The notes beneath the pieces were generated by a model. The model did no database searches, was not told where the DNA came from, and saw only the letters and a program-made list of their open reading frames with translations. A program made the position numbers and the translations under genes. From Paramoeba atlantica (Eukaryota; Discosea), in contig CDRNVI010000149.1 in the NCBI GenBank assembly GCA_977017575.1, forward strand, positions 372,001 through 436,000: 64,000 nucleotides of DNA, given 5' to 3'. Shown here piece after piece: positions 24,137 through 34,223 of the stretch (positions within the stretch are counted from its first letter, which is position 1; each line of letters begins with the position of its first letter).

Positions 24137-24968
24137 TTTTTTTTTTTTTACCCAACCCCCTCACTCCACAACTTTTTGCAGCTCCATTTTTCAATAAGAT
24201 TGTGGATGCTTTTCAACATTCAGCTATTTTCCAGCTCAGAATGGTGCAGTCAAAAGATATGTTCAAGAAGCTAAAAGGTCTTTACTCTGTTAAATTGTTG
24301 GAGGGTGAAACAAAACAAGTTGGGTGAAATTTTTGCCAGTTGTTCAAAAAAATGTCTTTTAGTGCCAGAAACATAAGTCAACACCACCTCATTTGCTTGG
24401 ATGTCTGGAAGAGAGAGAGAGAGAGAAACCAGGCAGCAAATTATGAAGGGTTGAAGTTGGAAATTGCCCCACACTCCTGAACAACTGTTGGAAAGGAATC
24501 GAAAGATGGTTTTTGAAGTTTATCCAACCCTTGTGAAAATTGTCCAAAGAAATGAGTAAAAAAAGGCTGTGATTAATGTGAATGAAAGAAACCAAAAGCA
24601 ACAAAATCTTTGAATGCCAAAATTCTTTCGAATGGTCTGTTGGTGATGAAACTGAAGACCACCCTCACTCTCAACCTCCTTACCTTTACAAACACCAGTG
24701 GCTTGAACATTCAACTATTGCACCTTCAGTATTGGAGAATAATCCCCAAAAAGAGAAAAAAAAAATGACAGTATGACTTACTTTCAAAATTGTTTTTGAA
24801 AAGTTTCGAATTTTTCTTGGAAAAGGAAGTTTCTGAAGAGTTTGGTGATCCCACACAAAACAGATACACCATTTTGATAGAGAAAAACAAAAGAACAAAC
24901 AATGACTTCAAAAAAATAAGACCAATTCTGCCCCACCCCCTGCTGCATGGATTTGAAGAAAAAAAAAG
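24137..24968 (+). other. Spacer, start of duplicated block A
   Basis: No gene supported. From about 24,246 it is homologous to 46,978 onward (shared AAACATAAGTCAACAC and TTGCTTGG...TGTCTGGAAGAGAGA), both leading into a - strand tRNA-Glu. Confidence 0.65.
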
Positions 24969-25040
24969 CTCCCTTGCCGGGAATCGAACCCGGGGTGGCC
25001 GGGTGAAAGCCGACCGTGTTACCGACTACACCACAAGGGA
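24969..25040 (-). tRNA. tRNA-Glu (TTC)
   Basis: 72 nt on the - strand. Acceptor TCCCTTG/CAAGGGA is perfect, loop CTTTCAC gives anticodon TTC, and T-arm is CCGGG TTCGATT CCCGG. An A-run on the + strand follows its 3' end (T-run for Pol III). The sequence just upstream of its 5' end (25,041-25,075) is the empty counterpart of the DIRS insertion site at 47.63 kb. Confidence 0.94.
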
Positions 25041-25790
25041 ATTTGTGAAAAAAAGACAAAAAAAAGCTGTTGTATTTTGTTGGGGAGAGGGGCAGGGGCG
25101 GGGGAGGAACAATTTCAACCAGAATGGGAGCAAATTCTGGCAGAGTGCGCTTTCTTTGTCCAAAAGACCATCAACTTGATGACTCTTTTCACAACTCCTT
25201 CCATTAAACGAAGAACCTCAGTAAAATGGAGATAAATCAGAATATTGTTGTGATTGGCATGTGTGTTCAAACACCCTCCCCCCTCCCCCCAAGAAGCGCT
25301 TCTCAGTTCTTTTGCCCTTTTGAACCTGAATGGACAAGAACTTTTGAAGCAAGGACACAGCAGAAGGAAGTTGTACATGTGAGGATTTGTCAGAATTCAA
25401 GGTTCCCCAATTGGCTCAGAACTCTAAAAACTGGAAAAATCAAGAAAACTGTTTTGTGGGGGTGTGTTTGATGATCTCCTCCAAAATAAAACTGGTTGTT
25501 GAAAAAAAGTAGGATGTGAAAAGAGGCAAATAACAGGAAAAAAAATATTTTATTTCTTCTGACCAATTCGAAAAAAAAAATATGCTTTTATTAAACTCAA
25601 CATCATCTTGCCTTTAATGAATCTTCCCCCTCTCCTCTCCTCAACTCAAGTCAAATACAATGTTCCCTGCCTGCCAACTGCTGGTAAATCTCTGATGAGA
25701 AAAAGGATAAAAATAAACCCTTTTTTGTCTGTTTTATTTTTTGGACTGAAACTAAAATACCCTCTTGATTTGAGAGGATTTCATCTTGAA
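25041..25790 (+). other. Spacer in block A
   Basis: No gene supported. Contains the module at 25,455-25,560 (AAACTGGTTGTTGAAAAAAA, AGAGGCAAATAACAGG) that recurs at 43,467 and 48,290, followed by an AT dinucleotide run at 25,791-25,808. Confidence 0.55.
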
Positions 25791-25808
25791 TATATATATA
25801 TATATATA

Positions 25809-26630
25809 AAATGGTAAAAATCCACAAGAAAAGAAAAGAAAAGAAAAGAAAAAACAAGAAAAAAAGGAACAGAAAAGAACAGAAAAAGGAAAAAAAACCA
25901 AAGGAAAAGACCCTTCTTAATTTCAACAACAACCAAAAAAAAACACAAAGTGGTTCCACAAAGTCTCTTTCTCTTCACTCTTTCTCCTCTTTCCCTTTCC
26001 CTCTTTCTTTCTCTTTCTCTCTTTCTCTCTCTTCTCTCTTTCTCTCTCTTCTCTCTTTTCCTTTCTCTTTCTCTTTCTTTCCTCTTTCCCTCTTTCCCTT
26101 TCTCTATTTCTCTCCTCTTTCTCTCTTTCTCTCTTCTCTCTTTCTTCCCTCTCTTTCTCTTCTTCTCTTGCCCCAAAACGAAAACCGAAAACAAAAAAAA
26201 GCGATTTTTGAGGTTTGTGATTTAGAACCTTAATTTTTCGGGGTGTGGAAAAGTGGAAAAGCTCCTCTTTTCGTCTTTTTCTGTCTCGTTTTTTTTTTGT
26301 TTTCCTCTCTCTCCTCTCTCTGCGCTTTTTTGTTGTTCTCTTTCTTTTTTTTTTGTGTTCGACAAAACTTGACATCATTTTTCTCATGTCTCCTTTCTCT
26401 TCTTTTCTTGACCCCCCACCCCCTTCTTATTCTCTCTTTTCTGACCCGGCATTTTGTCCGACCCCTGAGTGAACAAAACAAGAGAGAGAGAGGTCTTCTT
26501 CCTTCTTTTCTTTCTTTTTTCTCTTCTTTTTTCTCCTTTTTTTTCCTTCTTCTTCCTTTTCCTTTTTTCCCTCTTTTTTGGTCCTTTCTCTTTTTTCCCT
26601 TTTTTCTTTCTTTATCCGTGTTTTGATGCT
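25809..26630 (+). repeat. Polypurine and then polypyrimidine low-complexity region, block A
   Basis: A-rich purine sequence (25,815-25,940) followed by nearly pure C/T tracts (25,965-26,170 and 26,465-26,620), separated by a less simple piece with CTTAATTTTTCGGGGTGTGG (26,229) that is also in block B at 49,137. All ORFs here are artefacts of composition. Confidence 0.9.
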
Positions 26631-26783
26631 GTCAAGGTTAATCCATTAGCCTGGTTTGGAATCTTTTGGTGTTTTGTTACCTTGAGATAAAAAAAATAAT
26701 CTGATTTTTGAAGATTATCAGGAATTTATTGCCTTTGCTGGGTGATTAAAATTTAATCCACCTGCAATTTAATCTCTTCTCCC

Positions 26784-26822
26784 GGGGAACTCCTTGGGGA
26801 ACTCCTTGGGGAACTCCTTGCG
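26784..26822 (+). repeat. Three tandem GGGGAACTCCTTG units
   Basis: Three head-to-tail 13-bp units. Short, non-coding, at the boundary between the polypyrimidine region and the Crypton fragment. Confidence 0.85.
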
Positions 26823-27119
26823 TTGAAATCTGCTGACCGATTTCTTATTCCTGAATTGATCGCGACAAAATGATTGGTTCAGCGAAAACAATTTATTTTC
26901 CAGAGAATGGAAATTTCATTTTCCAAGAATTACAAAACACTTTTCATTTTGATTTCATTCATTAAAACATTTTCCAAATCCAATTTGATTTGTTCTTTAT
27001 TCTCTTACCTTTGGCTACACGAGACTTTAACGTCTTGGGGAAATGGGGGCAATGTTAATTGTGACATTGATACCCACTTGAAAGATGTGAGGAACTTGAA
27101 GATGAGGAACTTGAGCTTC
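26823..27119 (+). other. Unassigned spacer
   Basis: Ordinary AT-rich sequence between the short tandem repeat and the recombinase fragment. No gene seen. Confidence 0.5.
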
Positions 27120-27430
27120 CAGCAATCAGGTTGTGCTGCCCGGCTGGAGTCTTGGATATAGCCCTGTGCAACATGATGGCTACTCCACGCACCTGACACC
27201 ATCAACTGGTCAGTTGTCCCCCCATTCTCAACAATGGCTGTGGCAGCAGCTCTCCTTCAAAAGGAGTGTGAGGCATAGTCGGATGGATCGCAATCAAGAA
27301 ACACAGCAATTTTTTTGGCAATTGTACTGATTTGGTTCTTTCCAAGGTGCTGGGCCACAAAACAACCATTCTGCAAAGTCTACACCAGAGGCGAGGTTGA
27401 TTCAGCACCAGGGTCAAGTGCTTCTCAAGT
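27120..27430 (-). pseudogene. Crypton-like tyrosine recombinase fragment
   Basis: On the - strand the sequence encodes the C-terminal half of a tyrosine recombinase of the Crypton type: VAQHLGKNQISTIAKKIAVF, then YASHSF-stop-RRAAATAIV (the H-x-x-R box, interrupted by an in-frame TGA), then GAWSSHHVAQGYIQDS with the conserved Trp and the Tyr nucleophile. It resembles Crypton recombinases more than the DIRS recombinase at 22.3-23.6 kb. It extends upstream toward about 27,540 with further stops. Inactive. Confidence 0.65.
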
Positions 27431-27979
27431 TGGACTGCTGTGTTAAAGAGACCGACTGCAGGGACAACAACTCAGGTTGTTCTCAAATTTCTTGATTTCG
27501 CACACATCTTTGAATGACCACCTCCACTGAACCCTCTTTTTTGTGGAAAATCACATTCTCACGTGTCAAAGTTGCGACCTCAGCCAAGAACTGTTGCACA
27601 GCCTTTCAAGTTTCATCAAGGTTTGGTTGCTTCCGCTAACAAGATTGGTTTGGCAACATCAGGGATCCCATTTTCGACATGACAACGCTCTCCCAGACAC
27701 AGTTTGAGCCATTTTCCAAACAAAAAGAGAAATGAAAAAATGAAAAACGTGAATCCAAATTTTTTAATCTCATATTTTAATCTATGCAGAATTTTCAGGT
27801 CCACTTTCTTTTTGGGACTTCTTTTGACAGCATCAAAAAGTGGATAAAATGTTGAAGCAATGGCTCGAAAAATGCAAATCAGTCTCAGATATTTTTGCTA
27901 AGTCTCGACTAGGATTCTTTGGATCTCGTGCCAATCAGAGATTGGCCCTCAACTCTCAAAATCAAAAACACCCTTGACG
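27431..27979 (+). other. Unassigned spacer
   Basis: Probably decayed remains of the neighbouring mobile elements. One 62-codon - strand ORF (27,616-27,804) has no recognisable motif. Confidence 0.45.
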
Positions 27980-28037
27980 ATTAACAGCATTTTTCAAGCT
28001 GTGTGTGGCTTAACTGCTAGAAAGTTGGGAAGATTAA

Positions 28038-28190
28038 TATGCTCCTCTTTGTTGCTTGGAAAAACAAAATTGCCAGACAAAAAGATAAACCAGTCATTCT
28101 TCTTCTCGATGGACATTCTTCTCATTTCTCATTGGAGGATCTCTTCACAGCCTCAAAATGGAAAACCTCTTTTCTGGTCAAGGGGATCTG
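28038..28190 (+). pseudogene. DDE (pogo-like) transposase fragment
   Basis: In one frame: ML LFVAWKNKIARQKDKP, then VILLLDGHSSHFSLEDLF. The pattern K-P-V-x-L-L-L-D-G-H-x-S-H is the second-Asp motif of DDE_1/pogo-type transposases. Only about 50 codons remain. It ends about 45 bp upstream of tRNA-Ala. Confidence 0.6.
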
Positions 28191-28234
28191 AAAATGAAAA
28201 GACATTCAATCTTTGCTTCAACTTTTCAAGAAAA

Positions 28235-28307
28235 GGGGGTGTGGCGAAGTTGGTATCGCGTCCGCTTAGCATGCGGAAGGTACCGGGATCGAAACCCGGC
28301 ATCTCCA
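28235..28307 (+). tRNA. tRNA-Ala (AGC)
   Basis: 73 nt. Acceptor GGGGGTG/CATCTCC has wobble pairs. Anticodon stem TCCGC/GCGGA has loop TTAGCAT, anticodon AGC. T-arm is CCGGG ATCGAAA CCCGG. A nine-T run follows. Found only in block A, with no counterpart in block B. Confidence 0.9.
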
Positions 28308-28760
28308 TTTTTTTTCTTCTTTTTTATTCACTTTTTGCTGCTCAGTTGAGGTCCAGACTGGGCGGGAAGTGGGATCTTTTTGTCTTTTCATCTGGAACTT
28401 TTGCAATGTCCAAGGTAGTGCAAGCCAAACATGAGGTTTGCCTTTAATTTCATCATTAATCCTCTCCAAAAGTTGGAGGTCAGCAATCACCCTCAAAGAA
28501 ACATTTAACTCAAGACATCTTTTTGGGTAAATGTGGAAATGAAGGCACAGTTCACATGTTGGTAGGAAGTCAAGGAATCCTCCAAAAATCGACTTTGCAA
28601 ATGATCAAGAAGTCGCTTCCCAATGGTCTTTGCTTCATTCACTGTTGAGTTTGAGAGGTCCTTCATCTTTGTTTTTGACAATTTAACAAGTTTTTGAAAT
28701 TTAGGAGGTGGTGGGATTGTGAAAGTGGATCACATGTTGTTGTTGTTTTTGTTTTGTTTT
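28308..28760 (+). other. Unassigned spacer
   Basis: No supported gene. Its right end joins the part of block A that matches block B again (from about 28,729). Confidence 0.5.
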
Positions 28761-28762
28761 TT

Positions 28763-28815
28763 GACTTTTCATACTCTCTGGATGCTAATTTGAAAATTCG
28801 GACCCAGAGAGAATG
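28763..28815 (+). repeat. CTCTCTGG hairpin module, copy 1 of 4
   Basis: ACTCTCTGG and, about 20 bp later, CCCAGAGAGAATGA can form a stem. Copies are at 29,322, 50,140 and 52,071. Two copies lie upstream of a poly-purine tract and the 5S gene. Confidence 0.75.
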
Positions 28816-29046
28816 AATGAATATATGATAAATCTCAAAAAAGGAGTTTTTTATTTATGTGGGGCAAAAAGAAAAAAGAGAGAGAAAAGGGGAAAAAGAA
28901 AGAAAAAGAAAGAAAAAAAGAAAGAAAAAAAGAAAGAAGGTCCAAGGTACCAACCATCAAGACAGAGAAAAAGAAGGTTGGTGGAGATTTAAGTTGTGAA
29001 AAAGTGAAAAAAAAGAAAAAAAAGAAAAAAAAAAAAAAAAGAGAAG

Positions 29047-29164
29047 GTCTTCAGCACTCGGGATTCGAATGTGGTCACCCACCATTCTACTAACCGAGCC
29101 CACAGCTGCTTAACTTCCGAGTTCTGATGGGATCGGGTGCTTTCAACTGGGTATGACCGAAGAC
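29047..29164 (-). rRNA. 5S ribosomal RNA, copy 1
   Basis: 118 nt on the - strand. The 5' end GTCTTCGGTCATACC pairs with the 3' end GCTGAAGAC. The internal control region (AACTCGGAAGTTAAGCAG, GTGGG...GGTTAGTA, GGTGGGTGACCAC) is intact. An A-run on the + strand follows the 3' end, giving a Pol III T-terminator. Transcribed opposite to the 45S genes. The copy at 50,385 has the same sequence apart from flanks. Confidence 0.95.
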
Positions 29165-30010
29165 ACTTTCCCTTCTTTTTTTTCTCCTTTTATAACCCCC
29201 CCCCCCCTTTTTTTTTCGAAAATTGATTTCAACATCTTTCCTCGTTTTTGATTGGTTTCGGAGAAGGAATTCAAAATAATGAGGGGTGTGTGTTTTGTGT
29301 TTTTCAAAAAAAAAAGACTCTCCATTCTTTTTGGGTTCTAATTTGAGAGTTCAAAGAGAAACCCAGAGAGCATGAATATACATCCAACAAATATCACACA
29401 CTTTAAGAAGTTCTTTCTTGTTTGGGGAGGCCGAATTTTAGCCGCAAAACTCTTAATTTTTTTGGGAAGTCAAAGAGAAAAATGTTGGGGTGTTTGAACC
29501 CAATTTAAAAAATAGCGCTCCCTCTTTTTATTTAGATCTCCAAAAACCGCTCCTCTTTTTTTGTGTTTTTTTTGTGAGAGGAAGGAGCGAGAGAGAGAGG
29601 AGGGAGAAAAGAAAGAAAGAGGGGAAGGGGGAAGGTGTTCATCATTGGTGTTTGTTTGACAGAGAAAAAAAAGAAAAGAAAGAGAATTTTTTTGTTTTTT
29701 TTTTGTGGGTCAGCCCACCTGGAAGTTATCCAGTTTCTGTCATCAGGTGGCTTGGGGACCGAAGGACTGACGGATGGATGGATGATGAGGGTGATGCAAA
29801 AGAGTGATATGAGGGAGGGAGAGAGTACATGGGAGGGACCCCCCATCCTTGAGATAAGAACAGTTTTGTTGAAGGTTTTTTTTTGTTTTTTCTCTTTTTT
29901 TTGTCCTTGTGTTTTATTCTTTTTGTGTCATTCTTTTTTGATTCCTCACCCATTCTGTTTTTCTTTTTTCTTGTTTATTCTTCCTTTGTTTCCTTTGTTT
30001 GATCTCTAAA
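29165..30010 (+). other. Spacer in block A downstream of 5S
   Basis: Contains a C-run (29,196-29,209), hairpin module copy 2 (29,322-29,375), a stretch with AATAGCGCTCCCTC matching 53,113, and pyrimidine/purine-rich runs. ORFs at 29.5-30.0 kb match noise in block B that is not conserved as protein; no gene supported. Confidence 0.6.
29322..29375 (+). repeat. CTCTCTGG hairpin module, copy 2 of 4
   Basis: Same module as 28,763 and 52,071 (GGGTTCTAATTTGAGAG ... CCCAGAGAGCATGA). Confidence 0.75.
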
Positions 30011-30399
30011 AAAAGAAAGAGTGTTAAACTCTTGGGGGGAGGGGGGGTTGTCTTTTCTTCAAAACCCAATGGCTCTCTGTTTTTTGAGGAAAGAGAGGTG
30101 TGAAAATGGTTGGAAAAGGGATGCTCCCTGGGTTCTGTTCGGTGATTTCCCAGTTTTGTTTTGATTTGTATGTGTGGAACCTCTCACAACCTCAGGAAGA
30201 TAAGAAGAGTGACACTCCCCTCTTGTTATTTTAAAAGAAGAGGGAGGGTGTGTTTGTGGCAACCGATTTTTTTTTGGTTGTTCTTTTTTTGTCCTTCCTT
30301 CTTCCTCCTCTTCTTGGACACCCTTTTCTCCCTTTTTTGTTTTTGGTTGTTGATATTTATTTGGTTGAGGTTAGTTATTGCTGTATTGTTATTTTATTA

Positions 30400-31110
30400 G
30401 TTTGTGTTGTGATTATGATTGGTGATTGATTGTTGATTGTTGATTGATTGTTGGTTGTTGGTTGTTGGTTGTTGTTGGTTGTTGTTGGTTGTTGTTGGTT
30501 GTTGTTAATATCTTGTTGGTTGTTGTGTTGTTTATTGTTGTTCCATTGCTGTTTAAGTTTTTCTGATTATTGTTGTTTGTTATTTGTTTGCTTGTTTGTT
30601 GTTTGTTGATATTTGTTGGTCCTTTGTGGTACAGAAGGAGAATGATCTGTGTGTTATCAGCAAAGAGTGAAACACCCATTGAGACATTGGGTTCTATTTT
30701 TCTTTTTTCTTGTTTTTCTTGTTTGTTTTTCTTGTTTGTTGAGTTGTTTGATTTTGCTTTTGGTTGTTGATGTTTGTTTGGTTGGGGTTAAATATTGTTG
30801 TGATGTTATTTGTTTGTGTTGTGATTGTTGATTGTTGATTGTTTTTATTTTTATGTTGCTGTTTAAATTATTATTATTTGGTTGTTGGTTGTTGGTTGTT
30901 ACTTATTGGTTGGTTGTTGATTGTTGGTTGTTGGTTGTTGGTTGTTGTTAATATCTTGTTGGTTGTTATTGTTGTTGTCATTTTGTTACTGTTTAAGTTT
31001 TTCTGATTGTTGTTATTTGTTGTTACTACTTGTTGTTTGTTTGGTTGTTTGAGGGGGGAGAGAGAGGTTTGTTTGTTTGTTTGTTTGTTTGTTTGTTTAA
31101 TTGTTTATCA
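30400..31110 (+). repeat. G/T-rich low-complexity region, block A
   Basis: Irregular TTGTTGG/TTGGTTG repeats with two embedded copies of ATATCTTGTTGG and a GTTT run (31,068-31,098). Counterpart in block B at 54,120-54,970. The ORFs are Leu/Val/Cys-rich artefacts on + or Asn/Thr-rich on -. Confidence 0.85.
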
Positions 31111-31200
31111 TACCATGTTTTACAAGAAGGAGGAGGGAATCTGTCATCAGCAAAGATTTAATAAAAAGGTCTTTGTGCCCACCATTTTGGGTTTTCTATT

Positions 31201-31634
31201 TATTCCTTCCTTTATGTTTTGTTGGTCATTTATTTGTTGGTTAAAGTTTAAAGTTGACATGTCAGCCCCACACAAAAATTTTGTAATGTTTATAATTCCT
31301 TTTCCTAAATTGTTTTCCCAATTCCTTTTTCCTAAACAAAAGCATTTTTTAAAACCAAAAGAATAAAACACAACCAAGAGGCAGAGTTTGCCCTTGTACA
31401 TCGATGTGCCTGCTCTTTGTGGATTCTAACACAAAACAACAAACTTTCACCAAATCACAACAGTTCAAAATGTGTCAAAAATTCATTTTGAGAATATTTT
31501 AATCCCAAAAAACACTCAAAAACACAAAAAAGTGGTTTCAAAATAGGGAATTTTTGATGTTTTTCAAAGTTCCAATCAGACAATCCTCTTCACAAGTACC
31601 TGTGTTCCCAAAAAATGGTCTTTTTTCCAGAAAA
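31201..31634 (+). other. Unassigned spacer after block A
   Basis: AT-rich; no gene. It ends at the 5' half of a split tRNA-Phe. Confidence 0.5.
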
Positions 31635-31647
31635 GCCGAAATAGCTC
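31635..31647 (+). pseudogene. tRNA-Phe, putative 5' fragment (acceptor and start of D-arm)
   Basis: GCCGAAATAGCTC reads as the 5' acceptor strand plus TA-GCTC of a tRNA. GCCGAAA pairs fully (one G-T) with TTTTGGC at the end of the orphan tRNA-Phe 3' part at 37,471-37,541, on the same strand. This suggests one tRNA gene split by about 5.8 kb of inserted DNA. Only 13 nt long, so the link is an inference. Confidence 0.5.
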
Positions 31648-33900
31648 CAAAATACAATTTATTGAAAGATAAATTGCAAACAAAAGTTTGCATTCTCAAA
31701 ATACTACGTTAGGTTCTGTGATTTCCTAGGTCACAACAAGGTCCACTTTATCACTCTTGCATTTTCTGGGGAAGGATTAAATCGTCGTTTCCAAAGCCAT
31801 TGGGATCCTTCGATTACTGTCTCAAACATAAGCCGGAGGCAGTGTTGTACTCTTGTTGGGGGGACTCCTGCATTGATGAGGTTACCTCGCAAGTTTGAAG
31901 TCATTCCACCAAGCGATCCGATCACAATGGGGATCATTGTGACTTTGTAGGTGCGGTTTCGACTTTTCAGTGCTTCGACCAAGGGGAAGTATTTGTTTGT
32001 TTTGTTGATCTCACTCAATTCAGTGTTAGTATCATAGGGAGTCGAGATTTCGATAATTTCGATAGTTTGGCGAGCATGGTTGAGAATGAAGATGTCTGGT
32101 TTGTTTTTTGTGACAATTCCTTCATAGTGATGTGGAGGGATCGGTTTATCAATTAGAAGGAGATCATCAGGATGCAGACATTTAAAAGAGAGGAAGACAT
32201 TCTGAACTCGATATTGTGTCGATGGATCATATCTTGGATTCTTAGTTTACAACCATTTAGGACATGGAGTTGGGTTTCTGACTGCCCGCAGAGAGGACAC
32301 TTCCCATCACCCTTCTGTTGTGTAAAAACATAGTAGGATTTTGTTGGAAGTTGTTGCAGGTAGGCTTTCAACCAGAATCGGAGGTAGTGATTGTTGGGGT
32401 TCCATCGCTTTCGAGTGGTACTGTTAGAGTGTCCACCAACTTTCCAGCTTCTCAGGATTTGCCCTTGAACTTTTAATTCCTCAACGTGTTTGAGGATTTT
32501 ATTGTCCATCATCTTCTGAATCTTATCAACATCGAGATGCTCGAGTGCTTGGGTGTTCTCTGGGAAGAATTTACGAGCAATTTCGTGGGCAACTGTCCAA
32601 AAGCATCGCGCTCGGTCGAATGGGATGTCAGGTTTACCAATAAAGTTCTGCTGCTGGCCTCTTGCTTGTGCAGAGTCAAGTAGAGAGTCTTCAATGATGC
32701 TGACTGCTTTTTGGTCATATTCTTTGGACATCAGGTAGTTGAATCGTCTTGCTTGAAGGGAATAATACATCTTCCTGATGTTTGGGAGAGCCAAGCCACC
32801 ATTGCTGAAGGCAATGGTGAGCATTTCGATGTTGGTGTTGTGGGGGAGTCTGAACCAGGACCTGACTGAGTCATTGATGAGGAGCTGTATTTGGTCAACA
32901 TGGCCAAGGTTCGTCTTTTCATTGAGCAAGACATAGGTACATGAGCTTGCAACCCACTGGGAGAGGGCGACTATCTTGTAACGAAGAGGGAGATTCGCCG
33001 CAGTTAGAAGATCTAGTCGATTTTTGACCTTCTCGATGAGTTTTTCGATTGTTGTGCTCGATTTTGGTTTGTCATTGAAGAAGCTTCCAAGGTAGTGAGT
33101 GTCCTCTGTTTCACCTCTCTTGATGACTTCAACAGGTGATCCATCGATCTTCACAGTCCAGTCATCATGTTGTTGGATGTCTCCTTTGAAGGAGTGTTTG
33201 ATGAGGGCGCATTTGGAGGGGACAAGCTTCAGGCAAAGCCACTTCAAGAATTGTTCGAGCAGTTTGAGGGTGTCAAGGAGCATGTTTCGAGAGCCTGTAT
33301 TAAAGCACATATCATCACAGAAACCCAGTGATGGTATGACACTTTTCTGAGTAATCATCTGATATCCAATTTTACTTTTGTTGAGGAGTCGCCAGACAGG
33401 TTCAAGACAGAGGTTGAATATAATTCCACTCAGGGGATCTCCTTGTTTCACACCTCGAGATTGTGGGACATTGTTTTTTGTTTTTTCATGCGAGAAGATC
33501 ATGACGCCAGCTTTCATAATTCCCCAGATCAGGACACAAATCTTCTTTGGGAGGCCCAGGCCAAATAGGATGGTGATCATTTGCTTGTATTCAACAGCAC
33601 CAAAGGCGTTTTGGACATCAACAAACAGGCTTAGGAACTCGTTGGAGGACCGGTGTCGCGAGATGTTGTCTTTGGCCGCTTGAATCATTGAAAGATTGAG
33701 CATTGTCCCGTTCAGATTTGTGTATCCTCGTTGCTCATCGCTCCATATCTTGTTGGGTACAGGCAGCAAAGTTGACAGTTGCGGTTGAGAAAAAGAAGTA
33801 TTTGATGATGTCATCTTTATCCATAATAAGAGTTGCTGAAAAGTTGCTGGCACAATTTGATTTATTCCTACTTCCACAAGAAAAATGAATGAAATAGACC
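31648..33900 (-). mobile_element. LINE with restriction-like endonuclease (R2-type organisation), 5'-truncated
   Basis: A - strand non-LTR retrotransposon: RT, zinc finger and C-terminal REL-endonuclease, then about 80 bp of 3' UTR reaching the tRNA-Phe 5' fragment at 31,647. The N-terminal DNA-binding region and the first RT motifs are missing. Fragments of the same element are at 41,680-42,258 on the + strand. Confidence 0.75.
31731..33877 (-). pseudogene. LINE reverse transcriptase plus REL-endonuclease ORF, one frameshift
   Basis: An open frame of 574 codons (32,153-33,877) carries RT motifs: LFVDVQNAFGAVEY (Asp of motif A), RGVKQGDPLSGIIFNL (motif B), LGFCDDMCF (catalytic DD, motif C) and a thumb region. 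A zinc finger CPLCGQSETQLHVLNGC follows near 32,265. A frameshift at about 32,200-32,240 leads into the last segment (to 31,731): KPDIFILN ... IEIIEISTPYD ... KYFPLVEAL, which fits the PD-(D/E)xK restriction-like endonuclease of R2/CRE/NeSL-type LINEs. There is no apurinic-type endonuclease. RT motifs upstream of motif A are cut short, so the copy is 5'-truncated as well as frameshifted. Confidence 0.8.
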
Positions 33901-34223
33901 AGACCTTATGATATGAGCAGGCGAAAAGTTGTTTTCAAAAGGACTCTTTCAAAGCCACAAAAAACACTTTGAAGCACAATTTAATTTAGGGTCCTGAAAA
34001 TAAAATTTATTCTTTTCAAAGGGGACAATTTTTTTTTCTTTTTTGGTGAAAAAAAATAGAAAACTAAATCCCGTGAATTTTTCTTGGAAAAGTTTTCTTT
34101 CTGTTTTCTTCTTTCTCTCTTTTCTCTCTTTCTTGTCTTTTCTCTCTTTTCTTTGTCTCTTTCTTTTTTCTGTTTGAAATTTTCATTCTTTTTGGAAAGT
34201 TGTAGAAACACAGAAGTTTCACG

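Larger units (their letters stand above)
24246..31200 (+). repeat. Large spacer duplication, block A
   Basis: Collinear with block B (46,978-54,712): tRNA-Glu(-), the GTTGTTGAAAAAAAGTAGG module, a polypyrimidine tract, the CTCTCTGG hairpin module, 5S(-), the AAATAGCGCTCCCTC module, and G/T-rich repeats ending in CATCAGCAAAGATTTAATAA. Block A alone contains 26.65-28.7 kb (Crypton and DDE fragments, tRNA-Ala). Block B has its own insertions. A third, short copy of part of it is at 43,467-43,625. Confidence 0.85.

Noticed and set aside
25781..26626. Lys/Glu-rich and Phe/Leu-rich ORFs of up to 154 codons
   Set aside because: Same cause: polypurine/polypyrimidine DNA. The counterpart in block B has different frames, so no protein is conserved.
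29490..30009. 105- and 124-codon ORFs downstream of the 5S gene
   Set aside because: Block B counterparts (53,164-53,391 and 53,413-53,631) have indels that break the frames; no motif.
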